Origin: Mycolicibacterium sp. BiH015
Lineage (GTDB): Bacteria; Actinomycetota; Actinomycetes; Mycobacteriales; Mycobacteriaceae
Direction of reading: 5' to 3'
Length of the DNA: 64,000 bases
Assembly: GCF_027706845.1 (NCBI RefSeq)
Contig: NZ_JAQGCZ010000005.1
Coordinates: 310,001-374,000 of the forward strand
Shown: positions 37,381-47,721 of the stretch, piece after piece
Layout: every line of letters begins with the position of its first letter
How positions within the stretch are numbered: the stretch's first letter is position 1
Translations under genes and position numbers: made by a program
Notes under the pieces: generated by a model
Told to the model about the DNA's origin: nothing
Database searches by the model: none
The model's input: the letters and a program-made list of their open reading frames with translations, nothing else

Positions 37381-37606
37381 CGGCGGCTCCTATCGGGAAA
37401 TCGGATCAGGCGTAATAACAGTAATCCCAGCAGGCGCACTGTCAACTTTCGTCACAGCAGTATCACGGGAAGGTGCCGGGCTGGTCGCGGCCGCCTTTGC
37501 TGAACCCGGATGCCGGTGCGGCGGACCCGCGCTGCGTGTATCCGGCACCGCAGCGGGTAGCAGAGGGCATGCACTTCTCGCCGCAGAGATCGCCGGGCAG
37601 CACCTC
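37381..37606 (+). other. 226-base divergent gap with a structured leader
   Basis: Between the glycosidase (minus) and the epimerase (plus). The strongest structure is a bulged stem-loop at 37525-37558 (arms ACCCGC..TGCG and CGCAGCGGGT). A nearby TGCCGG (37511-37516) could pair instead with CCGGCA in the loop. No known riboswitch consensus is complete. Confidence 0.35.
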
Positions 37607-38677
37607 ATGAGAATCGTGATCACCGGAGCGTCCGGCAATGTCGGGACGGCTCTGCTGCGCCGGCTGACCGAGAGCGACGCCGACCACGAGCTCGTGGGTG
37701 TGGTGCGCAGGCCACCGCCACCGAACGGCGTATACCGGCGGGTCGCGTGGCATGGCCTGGACCTTGCGAATCGCGAAGAGACCCAACACCTTCGAGAGGT
37801 GCTCGACGGCGCCGACGCCGTCGTCCACCTCGCCTGGGGATTTCAACCGACCCGCAACATCAGCTACCTGCACCAGACCGGTGTCGGCGGCACCTCGGCG
37901 GTGTTGGACGCCGCCCACGACGGCGGCGTCGGGCAGCTGGTGCACATGTCGTCGGTCGGCACCTACGCGTCGGGTCGCTACGGCCGGCGGGTCGACGAGT
38001 CGTGGTCGACCGCCGGCGTCCCCACCTCGCCCTACAGTCGCCACAAGTCCGAGGCCGAGACGCTGCTCGATGCCTACGAAGAGCAGGGCGGCGGCGTCAC
38101 GATCGCGCGCGTGCGCCCGGGCTTCATCGTGCAGCGCTTGGCCGCGAGCGGGTTGATGCGCTACGCGCTCCCCGGTTATGTGCCGATGCTGGCGATCCCG
38201 CTGCTGCCCCTGCTGCCGCTGGACCGGCGATTGTGCATACCCCTGATCCATTCCGACGACGTGGCCGACGCCATCGTGCGCGTCGTCGAGCGGCGGGAGC
38301 GCGGGGCGTTCAACCTCGCGGCCGAACCACCGCTGACACGCGACGACGTCGCAAAGGTGCTACGGGCCAAGGCAGTTCACGTCCCGTCCGCGCTCCTGGG
38401 TCCGCTGGTCGACCTGAGCTGGCGGGCGCGGCTGCAGCCGATCGACCGTGGCTGGCTGGACATGGCGTTCAGTGTTCCGCTGCTCGACTGCGCGCGGGCG
38501 CAGCAGCTGCTGGACTGGAGCCCCGCGTGGTCGTCGATCGACGCCCTCGCCGACGTCATCAACGGCGTGGCGCAGGAGGCGCACACCGAGAGCCCGCCGC
38601 TGCGGCGCCGGTCGATGCTCGAGCAGTTTCGTCGCGACCTGACCGAAGGGCTGCTCACCACCAGACAGCTGCCGTAG
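37607..38677 (+). CDS. NAD-dependent epimerase/dehydratase-like protein
   Basis: 356 residues from the ATG at 37607; the frame is open far upstream, but only this start gives the typical beginning RIVITGASGNVG. Extended SDR fold: nucleotide loop GASGNVG, SSVGTYAS segment, and catalytic YxxxK in YSRHK. The C-terminal part lies in an EQFRRDLTEGLL tail. The substrate is unknown. It ends three bases before the next gene, so the two are co-transcribed. Confidence 0.88.
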   Translation: MRIVITGASGNVGTALLRRLTESDADHELVGVVRRPPPPNGVYRRVAWHGLDLANREETQHLREVLDGADAVVHLAWGFQPTRNISYLHQTGVGGTSAVLDAAHDGGVGQLVHMSSVGTYASGRYGRRVDESWSTAGVPTSPYSRHKSEAETLLDAYEEQGGGVTIARVRPGFIVQRLAASGLMRYALPGYVPMLAIPLLPLLPLDRRLCIPLIHSDDVADAIVRVVERRERGAFNLAAEPPLTRDDVAKVLRAKAVHVPSALLGPLVDLSWRARLQPIDRGWLDMAFSVPLLDCARAQQLLDWSPAWSSIDALADVINGVAQEAHTESPPLRRRSMLEQFRRDLTEGLLTTRQLP

Positions 38678-38680
38678 CCG

Positions 38681-39823
38681 ATGCCGGCAGACGAACGGGT
38701 GGTCGTCGTCGGCGCCGGCCCGTGCGGGTTGGCCATCGCGCGGCGGCTTCGTCACGACCACGGCGTCGACGCCCTCGTCGTCGACCGTGCCGATGCACCT
38801 GCCTCGACGTGGCGTTCTCTCTACGACGGCTTCCGGCTCAACACCTGTGGGTTCTGGTCACATCTACCGGGCCAGCGGATCCCCGCGCGGTACGGGCGCT
38901 GGCCCGGACGCGACGAGATGGTCGACTACTTCGACGAGTACGTGCGGCGGCACGACATACGAGTCCGCCTGAGATGCACCGTCGCTCGCGTCGACCGCGA
39001 GGGCGGCGGCTGGGTGTTGAGCACCGACGACGGGCCGATCAGATGCGCGGCCGTGGTGATCGCGACGGGCAACTACCACACGCCCTCGTATCCGGCGTGG
39101 CCGGGAATCGACACCTTCAGCGGCGAGCTGTTGCATTCCGCGCACTATCGCAACGCGTCGCCGTTCGCGGGCAAGGACGTCCTGGTGGTCGGCGCGGGGA
39201 ACTCGGCGACCGACATCGCACTACAGCTGAGCGACAACGTCGCAGCGCACGTGCGCATGGCGGTGCGCACCCCGCCGCATCTGGTGCCGCGGTCGGCGAT
39301 GGGTATCCCGGTCGACGCGTTCAGCCCGGTCTTCGGGATGCTGCCGGTCCCGGTGCTCGACGGTGCGGCCGCGGTCATGCGGCGACTGCGCTTCGGCGAT
39401 CTGTCCGACGCAGGGTTGCCGGTCCCGTCGCGGGGCATCTACACGGCTCTGCTCGACGACGATCAGATTCCGACGCTCGGCGACGAACTGGTGCCCCGGG
39501 TGCGCAGCGGACGCATCGGAATCGTCGCAGCCGTGTCCGCCTTCGACGAGGACCGGGTCGTGCTGGCGGACGGCTCGGCGATCACCCCTGACACCGTGAT
39601 CGCTGCGACCGGGTACGAGCACGGGCTGAAACCGCTGGCCGGCCACCTCGACGTGCTCGACGCGCAGGGCAAGCCGACCGCCAACGGGTTGCCGGCCGCA
39701 GCCCCGGGGCTGTGGTTCGCCGGTTTCGACGAACCGCTGATCGGGCCGTTGCGGTCGTTCCGACTGACCTCCGGCCCGATCGCCGGGGACATCGCCGCCT
39801 GGCTGACGTCGGCCGCGGCATGA
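38681..39823 (+). CDS. FAD/NAD(P)-binding monooxygenase-like oxidoreductase
   Basis: 380 residues. Two dinucleotide folds: GAGPCGLA near residue 11 for FAD and VVGAGNSATDIA near 170 for NAD(P). The segment NTCGFWSHLPGQRIPARYGRWPGRDEM is shared with flavin-containing monooxygenase-like proteins such as indole-pyruvate and Baeyer-Villiger relatives (given here only as FWSHLPGQRIPARYG). Substrate unknown. It follows the epimerase by three bases and precedes an SRPBCC protein, so the three may act on one lipophilic compound. Confidence 0.85.
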   Translation: MPADERVVVVGAGPCGLAIARRLRHDHGVDALVVDRADAPASTWRSLYDGFRLNTCGFWSHLPGQRIPARYGRWPGRDEMVDYFDEYVRRHDIRVRLRCTVARVDREGGGWVLSTDDGPIRCAAVVIATGNYHTPSYPAWPGIDTFSGELLHSAHYRNASPFAGKDVLVVGAGNSATDIALQLSDNVAAHVRMAVRTPPHLVPRSAMGIPVDAFSPVFGMLPVPVLDGAAAVMRRLRFGDLSDAGLPVPSRGIYTALLDDDQIPTLGDELVPRVRSGRIGIVAAVSAFDEDRVVLADGSAITPDTVIAATGYEHGLKPLAGHLDVLDAQGKPTANGLPAAAPGLWFAGFDEPLIGPLRSFRLTSGPIAGDIAAWLTSAAA

Positions 39824-39859
39824 GGCGTGAGTTTGCTGGGGACCGGGTAACCACCACAG

Positions 39860-40351
39860 ATGCCTACCGTTTCCCGCACCTTCACCGTCAGTGCGCCGCC
39901 GGATCGGGTCGTCGAGTACCTCAAGGATTTCGAGCATGCGACGCAGTGGGACCCGGGAACGCAGTCCTGCGAGCGCATCGACCGCGGCCCGGTTGCCGAG
40001 GGCGCCTACTGGCACACCGTGTCGAAGTTCTTCGGCGTGAGAACCGAGCTGACCTACAAGCTCGAAGAACTGTCCGACCACCGGGTCGTGTTCGTCGGGG
40101 AGAATCAATCCTCCCGCACCGTCGACACGATCACGGTGGACCCGCAGGATTCCGGGTCCGTCATCAGCTACGTCGCCGATATCGAAATGCAGGGCACCGC
40201 AAAGCTGTTCAGCCCGGTGATAAAGCTCATGTTCGAAAAGCTGGCGGTGGAAACCGAGGCACAGATGTCCTCTGTGCTCAACGGGCTCGCCACCACGGCC
40301 GTCAGTTCGGAGGGGCCAGGCGATAGATCGCGTCCGCTGCGTCGTCGGTGA
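39860..40351 (+). CDS. SRPBCC-fold protein
   Basis: 163 residues. START-like polyketide cyclase fold: PTVSRTFTVSAPPDRVVEYL at the start (ligand-pocket beta strand) and the C-terminal helix MFEKLAVETEAQMSSVLNGL. Its last 50 bases overlap the convergent sugar dehydrogenase gene, and the final ~15 residues (GPGDRSRPLRRR) come from that overlap. Probably binds or processes a hydrophobic ligand. One of four such genes in the window. Confidence 0.85.
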   Translation: MPTVSRTFTVSAPPDRVVEYLKDFEHATQWDPGTQSCERIDRGPVAEGAYWHTVSKFFGVRTELTYKLEELSDHRVVFVGENQSSRTVDTITVDPQDSGSVISYVADIEMQGTAKLFSPVIKLMFEKLAVETEAQMSSVLNGLATTAVSSEGPGDRSRPLRRR

Positions 40352-41624
40352 TGTAGACCGCGCCGTCGGGTCCGACGACCGCCGCCACCGGACGGCCCCA
40401 ACGCGATCCGTCGTCGGCCTGGAAGTTGCCGACCAGCGTCTGCTGATCGCCCAGTTCGCCGTCACGCCACGGGTAGAACGACACCGCGGGTTCCCGCGGC
40501 GGCTGCCGATTCCACGACCCGTGGACCCCGACGAGGGCGCCACGCGTGAACGGCTCCGGCAGTTCTCCGTCGACGAAACTCAGCCCGAGCGGTGCCGAAT
40601 GCGCGCCCATGCTCTGCTCGACCGGGGGAAGCGCCGCGCAGTCCATCCGCTCGCCGTCGGGGTTGGTCTGGACGTCGCGGATGAACGACAGATCGGCGGG
40701 CCCGCCCACGTTGTTGCAGTACGGCCACCCCAATTCGCGGCCCGACGTGAGCTTGGCGATCTGCTCCGGCGGGTTCTCGCCGACGTACTCGGGGATGACC
40801 TGCCCGTAGGACGGCCCCGGTTCGGGGAACGGCACGTTGTCGCGGCCGTTGTTGGCGATCCAGACGGCACCGTCGGGGGCAACAGCCAACCCTGTCCCGT
40901 TGCGCACGCCGGTCGCGAACGGCGCCGCCGGGCCCCCGCCGGGCGGTACCCGCATGATCGTCGCGCGCGGGGGTGTCGCGGTGCGGTCCTGTTCGGAGAT
41001 GTTTCCCGTGGAACCAATCGAGAAGTAGACAGCGCCGTCCGGACCGACGGCGACGCTCTTGAGCACATGCGAGTACGCGCCGCGAAGATCGGGGCTGCGG
41101 TCGTCGGGGAGACTTCCGGCGACGACGCGCGGGTTGGTGGCCGCCCCGGCCGCATAGTCGTAGGCGTCGATCTGATCGCTCTGCGCCACGTACAGCGTCG
41201 GGCCCGCGAAGGCCAGCCCGTGGGGTTCGTCGAGGTCGTCGAGCAGCACGGACTCCTCGGGCGGCCCGTCGCCGCGAGGCGTGAACTTCAGCACCCGGCC
41301 GGCGCTGGGCACCGACACCAGCAGGCTGCCGTCGGGGCTCCACGCCATCAGGCGCGGACGTGAGGTCCGCGCCCACACCGACATGGTCCACCCCTGTGGC
41401 ACCACGGCCACGCGGGGCTGGTCGAACGGTGCGTCCGCGAGGTCTGCGGCGACCTCGACGGTCACGGGCGCCGAGCCGGTCGGCGGCGCGGCGACCGACT
41501 GGGACGACGTCCCCGACTGCTGGGGCGGCACGGGCTGGGTGGACTGCCCGCCGGTACACCCGGCGAGCAGCGACGCACTCAGGACGAGAACAGGAATTCG
41601 CTTATGCCGCAGCAAGTCCCGCAT
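40302..41624 (-). CDS. PQQ-dependent sugar dehydrogenase-like lipoprotein
   Basis: 440 residues. Lipoprotein signal with lipobox LLAGC at about 18-22, a Gln/Pro/Ser-rich linker, and a six-bladed beta-propeller of the glucose/sorbosone dehydrogenase family (segments VPSAGRVLKFTP, SIGSTGNISEQDR, HGSWNRQPPRE, GPDGAVYITDDAADAIYRL). It should oxidise a sugar or related alcohol outside the membrane if PQQ is available; no PQQ synthesis genes are seen here. Its start lies inside the end of the pirin gene, so translation may be coupled. Confidence 0.85.
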   Translation of the reverse strand: MRDLLRHKRIPVLVLSASLLAGCTGGQSTQPVPPQQSGTSSQSVAAPPTGSAPVTVEVAADLADAPFDQPRVAVVPQGWTMSVWARTSRPRLMAWSPDGSLLVSVPSAGRVLKFTPRGDGPPEESVLLDDLDEPHGLAFAGPTLYVAQSDQIDAYDYAAGAATNPRVVAGSLPDDRSPDLRGAYSHVLKSVAVGPDGAVYFSIGSTGNISEQDRTATPPRATIMRVPPGGGPAAPFATGVRNGTGLAVAPDGAVWIANNGRDNVPFPEPGPSYGQVIPEYVGENPPEQIAKLTSGRELGWPYCNNVGGPADLSFIRDVQTNPDGERMDCAALPPVEQSMGAHSAPLGLSFVDGELPEPFTRGALVGVHGSWNRQPPREPAVSFYPWRDGELGDQQTLVGNFQADDGSRWGRPVAAVVGPDGAVYITDDAADAIYRLAPPN

Positions 41625-42369
41625 GCATCTCCCAGACGAGGATCTCGGCGGGTTCGGTCGCCGTCACGCGCTGCCCGCCGGAGGCGGTGAATCGCACCGC
41701 GTCGCCTTCATGCAGCGCGCCGGCGTCCTCGAGGACGACCTCGCCTCTCGGGACGAACAGATGGAGGTAGGGCGCCTCGGGGAGCTGGACACTCTGCCCG
41801 GGCTCCAGGCGCGCGCCGTGCAACGCCGCGTACCTGTTGCGGATGGTGATCGCCGCAGCATCGCTGTGCTCGGGCATCCCCGACGCGATCGTCACGAGGT
41901 TGCCGCGCAGGAGTTCGTCGTCGATCTCCAGCTGCTGGTAGCCGGGCGTGATCCCGGACTCGTCGGGCACCACCCACATCTGCACGAAATGCACGGGTTC
42001 ACTGTGGGTTTGCTGGCCGGTCAGCGTCCACGAGTCGTTCTTCTCCGAGTGCAGAATCCCGCGTCCGGCCGACATCCGCTGTGCCAGGCCGGGATAGATG
42101 ACCCCCGAATGGCCTGTCGAATCCTGATGCACAAGGGAGCCGCGCAGCACCCACGTCACGATCTCCATGTCACGGTGCGGGTGAGTGTCGAATCCGGTGC
42201 CCGGCTTGACGATGTCGTCGTTGTTGACCAGCAGCAGACCGTGGTGTGTGTTGTCGGGTTCGTAATGGCCGCCGAACGAGAAGGAATGCTTGGAGTCCAA
42301 CCATGCGATCTTGGTCTTGGCGCGGTCGTCGGCACGCCGGACGTCGACGATGCTGTGTGCGGTGGTCAT
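41602..42369 (-). CDS. Pirin-family protein
   Basis: 255 residues, two cupin domains. The N-terminal cupin keeps the metal ligands: THPHRDME (two His) and LHSEKND (His and Glu). Pirins are iron-binding proteins; some have quercetinase activity, others act as redox-sensing partners. Position upstream of sigG matches Rv0181c. It is divergent from a MarR gene with a palindrome between them, and it overlaps the downstream lipoprotein gene by 23 bases. Confidence 0.9.
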   Translation of the reverse strand: MTTAHSIVDVRRADDRAKTKIAWLDSKHSFSFGGHYEPDNTHHGLLLVNNDDIVKPGTGFDTHPHRDMEIVTWVLRGSLVHQDSTGHSGVIYPGLAQRMSAGRGILHSEKNDSWTLTGQQTHSEPVHFVQMWVVPDESGITPGYQQLEIDDELLRGNLVTIASGMPEHSDAAAITIRNRYAALHGARLEPGQSVQLPEAPYLHLFVPRGEVVLEDAGALHEGDAVRFTASGGQRVTATEPAEILVWEMHAGLAAA

Positions 42370-42427
42370 GTGCGATCACTCCTCGGGAGTCCCTGTCAGC
42401 CTAGGTGGCTGCTGTGCACCCGACAAC

Positions 42428-42447
42428 ATGCATGATGTGTCATGTAT
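42428..42447. promoter_or_regulatory. Candidate MarR operator
   Basis: A 20-base palindrome with one mismatch, centred on CATGA-TGTG-TCATG (42431-42444), in the 99-base gap between divergent pirin and MarR genes. Its place 21 bases before the MarR ATG suits autoregulation plus control of pirin. Confidence 0.65.
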
Positions 42448-42468
42448 TCCGGCGCTAGGCTGGACCAC

Positions 42469-42915
42469 ATGGAATGGCTCACCGACGAGCAGCAGCGGAT
42501 CTGGCGCGACTACCTCGCGATGACCAGCAAGCTGTACACCGCGATGCACCGTCAGCTCCAGCAGGACTGTGAGCTGTCGTTGTCCGACTACGACGTTCTC
42601 GTCGCGCTGTCGGAACGCGGGCCGATGCGCATCAACGAACTCGGTCAGCTGATCGGCTGGGAACAGAGCCGGCTGTCGCATCAGCTGCGCAGGATGCGCG
42701 GACGCGGACTCGTCGAGCGGGAAGGCGACGGGGACGACCGCCGCGGCGCGACGGTCGCGCTCACCGACGCGGGACTGGCCGCGCTGCAGACGGCGGCGCC
42801 GGGCCACGTCGACCTGGTTCGCACCGTGGTGTTCGACGGCTTGTCGAAAGCCGAGCAACGCGCATTCGGCGCCGCGATCGACGCGGTGCTGAGCCGGCTG
42901 CGTACGGGCGGTTAG
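42469..42915 (+). CDS. MarR-family regulator
   Basis: 148 residues from the ATG at 42469; an ATG at 42442 lies inside the palindromic operator and is unlikely. Winged helix with SDYDVLVALSERGPMRINEL, WEQSRLSHQLRRM and the wing REGDGDDRRGATVALT. It probably controls itself and the divergent pirin/sugar dehydrogenase pair. MarR-type proteins respond to phenolic or oxidised small molecules. It is convergent with sigG at a gap of three bases. Confidence 0.9.
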   Translation: MEWLTDEQQRIWRDYLAMTSKLYTAMHRQLQQDCELSLSDYDVLVALSERGPMRINELGQLIGWEQSRLSHQLRRMRGRGLVEREGDGDDRRGATVALTDAGLAALQTAAPGHVDLVRTVVFDGLSKAEQRAFGAAIDAVLSRLRTGG

Positions 42916-42918
42916 CTC

Positions 42919-43923
42919 TCAGAGCGTGGCGGGAAGGCCGAACTTGGCGAACAGCTCGCGTTCCATGAACGCCACCACGTGCGCGATGCCCGTCGAACGG
43001 GTGTCCAACACCTGCAGCTGAAACGATTCGTGCACGCCCGTCTCGGGATTGAGCATGTACAGCGCCGCCACAGGCTGGCCGTTGGCCGTCGTGGTCATGA
43101 ACCGCATGTCGCCCGGCCCCCGAGCCGGGCAGTGGACCTTCGACAGCGTGATGATGTCGGCGGGGCCCGAGTACCAGCCGTCGAAAGGCGGCATCTCCCA
43201 GACCGCGTCGGCGGTGAACAGCTCGACAAGCTTGTCCATGTCGTAGTTCTCGAACGCCGCGATGTACTTCGCGAGCAGATCCGCCGCCTCCGGAGATTCC
43301 GGCGGTGCGGGCTCGTCATCTCGGGTGGGCTGGATCTCGTCGAGCTGCGCGCGGGCCCGCTGGAGCAGGCTGTTGACTGCGGCGGTCGACGCGCCGATCG
43401 CCTCGCCGACCTCGGCCGCCTTCCACTGCAGCACTTCGCGCATCACGAGCACCGCCCGCTGCCGCGGTGACAGATGTTGCAACGCCGCGATGAACGCGAG
43501 CCGCACCGATTCGCGGGACTCCGCGATCACCGACGGATCAGACGGGTCGTCATGCGGTGAGTCGGGAAGCGGCTCCAGCCACGCGACCTCGTGGCGTGGC
43601 GTGATGTCGCCGGTGGGATCCGACGCCGGCCCGCCCAGACCCGTCGGCAGCGGGCGACGCTTGCGGCCCTCCAGCGACGTCAGGCAGGTGTTGGTGGCGA
43701 TCCGGTACAGCCACGTGCGCACCGACGATTTGCCCTGGAAGTTCTTGTAGGACTTCCAGGCCCGTAAGTACGTTTCCTGAACCAGGTCCTCCGCATCGTG
43801 CAGCGATCCGGTCATCCGGTAACAGTGCGCCAGCAGTTCCCGCCGGTACTTCTGCGCATCGGCCAGAAACGCGTCCTCGGCACTGCCTCTCCGATCAGCA
43901 TCGTCAAGAGCCAAGACGGTCAC
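42919..43923 (-). CDS. sigG: ECF sigma factor SigG
   Basis: 334 residues from the GTG at 43923; the frame stays open upstream across the divergent lipase gene, but that part is antisense. Sigma region 2 (RELLAHCYRMTGSLHDAEDL, TWLYRIATNTCL), region 4 (LSPRQRAVLVMREV, NSLLQRARAQL) and a C-terminal SnoaL-like domain (from AKYIAAFENYDMDKLVELFT on) are present. No anti-sigma gene lies next to it; the SnoaL domain is thought to modulate activity in this sigma group. The divergent lipase gene next to it fits the sigG/Rv0183 order. Confidence 0.92.
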   Translation of the reverse strand: MTVLALDDADRRGSAEDAFLADAQKYRRELLAHCYRMTGSLHDAEDLVQETYLRAWKSYKNFQGKSSVRTWLYRIATNTCLTSLEGRKRRPLPTGLGGPASDPTGDITPRHEVAWLEPLPDSPHDDPSDPSVIAESRESVRLAFIAALQHLSPRQRAVLVMREVLQWKAAEVGEAIGASTAAVNSLLQRARAQLDEIQPTRDDEPAPPESPEAADLLAKYIAAFENYDMDKLVELFTADAVWEMPPFDGWYSGPADIITLSKVHCPARGPGDMRFMTTTANGQPVAALYMLNPETGVHESFQLQVLDTRSTGIAHVVAFMERELFAKFGLPATL

Positions 43924-43950
43924 GAAAAGCAGCTTACGCACCGGGTGTGA

Positions 43951-45839
<1,889 letters not shown>

Positions 45840-45927
45840 ACCGGCGCGCTGGGGAGGAAAGTCGCGTTGGGGATGAGGGATACTGGCGGCCAGTGAAACG
45901 TCGTAGAGAATCCCTAGCCTTCCTGTC

Positions 45928-46680
45928 ATGAGTACCGACGAGAAGATGCTGTCCCGCATCGCCGCGCTGCTGCGCCAAGCCGAGGGCACCGACAATCCGC
46001 ACGAAGCCGAGGCCTTCATGGCGGCTGCGCAGCGGTTGGCCACCGTCACGTCGATCGACCTCGCCGTCGCCCGCAGCCACGGCGACAAGCGGACCAAGGC
46101 GCAGACGCCGGTGCAGCGCACCATCACCATCGGCGAACCCGGTGCCAGGGGGCTGCGCACCTACGTGCAGCTGTTCGTCGTCATCGCCGCCGCCAACGAC
46201 GTCAAGTGCGACATCGCGTCGAATTCGACGTTCGTCTACGCCTACGGCTTCGCCGAGGACATCGACGCCAGCCACACGCTCTACACCAGTTTGGTCATGC
46301 AGATGGTGCGGGCGTCGAAGGACTACCTCGCCACCGGGGCGCACAAGCCGACCCCGACCATCACGGCGCGCATCAACTTCCAGCTGGCGTTCGGGGCGCG
46401 GGTGGGCCAGCGGCTGGCCGAGGCCCGGGAACAGGCACAGCAGGAGGCCAGGAGCGGGCCCGCCAGCATCCCGGGCACGGCGATCGCATTGCGCAACAAA
46501 GATCTCGAGCTCAAGGACTACTACCGCCAGACGTCGAAGGCGCGCGGCACGTGGCGTGCGACGAGCGCCACCGCGGGATACTCGTCGGCGGCACGTCGCG
46601 CCGGTGACCGGGCAGGCCGGCGGGCCCGGCTCGGCGGTGGCACCGAGTTGGCCGGGGCGAGGTCAGCACTGGAGCGATGA
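45928..46680 (+). CDS. DUF2786 protein (Rv0184-like)
   Basis: 250 residues. The first ~45 residues match DUF2786 (MLSRIAALLRQAEGTDNPHE, EAFMAAAQRLA), a helical segment of unknown role. A middle domain of about 130 residues and a basic Arg/Ala-rich tail (RRAGDRAGRRARLGGG) follow, which could bind nucleic acid. Position matches Rv0184. It overlaps the HExxH gene by four bases, and the pairing is conserved in M. tuberculosis, so the two likely share a function. Confidence 0.85.
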   Translation: MSTDEKMLSRIAALLRQAEGTDNPHEAEAFMAAAQRLATVTSIDLAVARSHGDKRTKAQTPVQRTITIGEPGARGLRTYVQLFVVIAAANDVKCDIASNSTFVYAYGFAEDIDASHTLYTSLVMQMVRASKDYLATGAHKPTPTITARINFQLAFGARVGQRLAEAREQAQQEARSGPASIPGTAIALRNKDLELKDYYRQTSKARGTWRATSATAGYSSAARRAGDRAGRRARLGGGTELAGARSALER

Positions 46681-47168
46681 CGCGGGACGCCCAGCGCGCA
46701 AAGGTCTATGCCGCAGAGGGATTCGTGCGGACCATGTTCGACCGTGCCGCCGAGCGCGCCAATCCGGTGGTCGACTTCTTCGGAACGCAGCTGACGCTGC
46801 CGCCGGAAGCCCGGTTCGGGTCGGTGGACTCCGTCGCGGCTTACGTCGACGACGTGTTGGCCCATCCTGCCGTCCGTGAGCGCTGGCCCGCTGCGACGCC
46901 GCTGCGGGTACGGCCGCGCCGTGGTGTCACCGCGGCGCACTACGAGCGCACCGAGGACGCGGCGACGATCGCGGTGCCGGAGGGCCGAAGCGCCTGGGCA
47001 TTACGTGAACTGGTGGTCCTGCACGAGATCGCCCATCACCTGTCGGATGCCGATCCACCGCACGGCCCGCATTTCGTCGCCGTGTACACCGAGCTCGTAG
47101 GTGCTCTGATGGGTGCGGAGGTGGCTCACGTGTTGCGGGTCGTCTATGCGAACGAAGGGGTGCGGTAG
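46677..47168 (+). CDS. TIGR04338-type HExxH metallohydrolase (Rv0185-like)
   Basis: 163 residues, ATG overlapping the DUF2786 stop. The zinc-type motif HEIAHHL lies in ELVVLHEIAHHLSD at about residue 118, with a further His in HGPHFVAVYTELVG. This matches the putative metallohydrolase family TIGR04338, known only from actinobacteria as far as I recall. No substrate is known; a peptidase-like role is likely from the motif. The next small gene starts on the last base of its stop codon. Confidence 0.87.
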   Translation: MTRDAQRAKVYAAEGFVRTMFDRAAERANPVVDFFGTQLTLPPEARFGSVDSVAAYVDDVLAHPAVRERWPAATPLRVRPRRGVTAAHYERTEDAATIAVPEGRSAWALRELVVLHEIAHHLSDADPPHGPHFVAVYTELVGALMGAEVAHVLRVVYANEGVR

Positions 47169-47404
47169 TGGAGACGACGCAGGTAGCGGTCGAGGACATC
47201 GTGGCCGGCGATCAGCTGCTGATGACCAGCGACGACGATCCGAACCCTCAGGTCTTTCGCGTCGCCGAGGTCGAGCACATCCACACGATGGCCTACGGCG
47301 ACGAGCCCAGGGTGGTGCTCACCTCCGAGCCGACCAAGGCCGGGCGGGATCCGATGGTGCTGGCGTATCAGCGCGGTACGCGGCTGCGCAAGGTCGTCGG
47401 CTGA
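47168..47404 (+). CDS. Small conserved-looking protein, unknown function
   Basis: 78 residues, GTG start overlapping the TAG stop of the metallohydrolase gene by one base. It is beta-rich (DQLLMTSDDDPNPQVFRVAEV, RVVLTSEPTKAGRDP in part) with no signal peptide or membrane segment. The tight overlap makes it a third member of the DUF2786-metallohydrolase chain. I do not recognise a family. Confidence 0.65.
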   Translation: METTQVAVEDIVAGDQLLMTSDDDPNPQVFRVAEVEHIHTMAYGDEPRVVLTSEPTKAGRDPMVLAYQRGTRLRKVVG

Positions 47405-47629
47405 CTACGCGCTCGCGCCCTGCAGCTTCGCGAGGAACTCGTGGCATCGGCGTGCCCGTTGCGCATCCTCGGACATGACCTGCTCGAAGAACGACGCGAC
47501 GTCGTCGAGCCCGGCGTTGCGGGCATCCCGCACGTACTGCCCGTAGTCGTGACCGGCCTTGAGGGAGTGGTACTGGACCGAGATCAGGTCGAAGCTCACA
47601 TCGTCGAAACCTGTTTCACCCGCGGGCAT
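47405..47629 (-). CDS. Small helical protein, unknown function
   Basis: 74 residues from the ATG at 47629, chosen because AGGAGG (47634-47639 on the minus strand) stands four bases upstream; a longer in-frame start at 47728 lacks this. The sequence is helical with many charged residues (HSLKAGHDYGQYVRDARN, FFEQVMSEDAQRARRCHEFL) and recalls one half of a ferritin-like helix pair, without clear metal ligands. It ends directly against the stop of the convergent gene. Confidence 0.7.
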   Translation of the reverse strand: MPAGETGFDDVSFDLISVQYHSLKAGHDYGQYVRDARNAGLDDVASFFEQVMSEDAQRARRCHEFLAKLQGASA

Positions 47630-47633
47630 GTTT

Positions 47634-47639
47634 CCTCCT
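47634..47639 (-). promoter_or_regulatory. Strong ribosome binding site
   Basis: AGGAGG on the minus strand, four bases before the ATG at 47629. It is the full anti-16S match and fixes the start of the 74-residue protein. Confidence 0.75.
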
Positions 47640-47721
47640 GTCGTGGTGGTGCTTGGGGAGGCCGAACTACCCGGAGGTCGGCCCGACAAACACCGGTGCG
47701 CCCGGGAGTACCGTCGACGCC

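Noticed and set aside
37381..37606. Cobalamin riboswitch
   Set aside because: A GGGAAGGT stretch and GC-rich stems recall parts of it, but the B12 box and the order of helices are missing on both strands.
47653..47721. Longer start for the O-methyltransferase
   Set aside because: The extra 23 residues are unlike the family and overlap the promoter and binding site of the divergent small gene.
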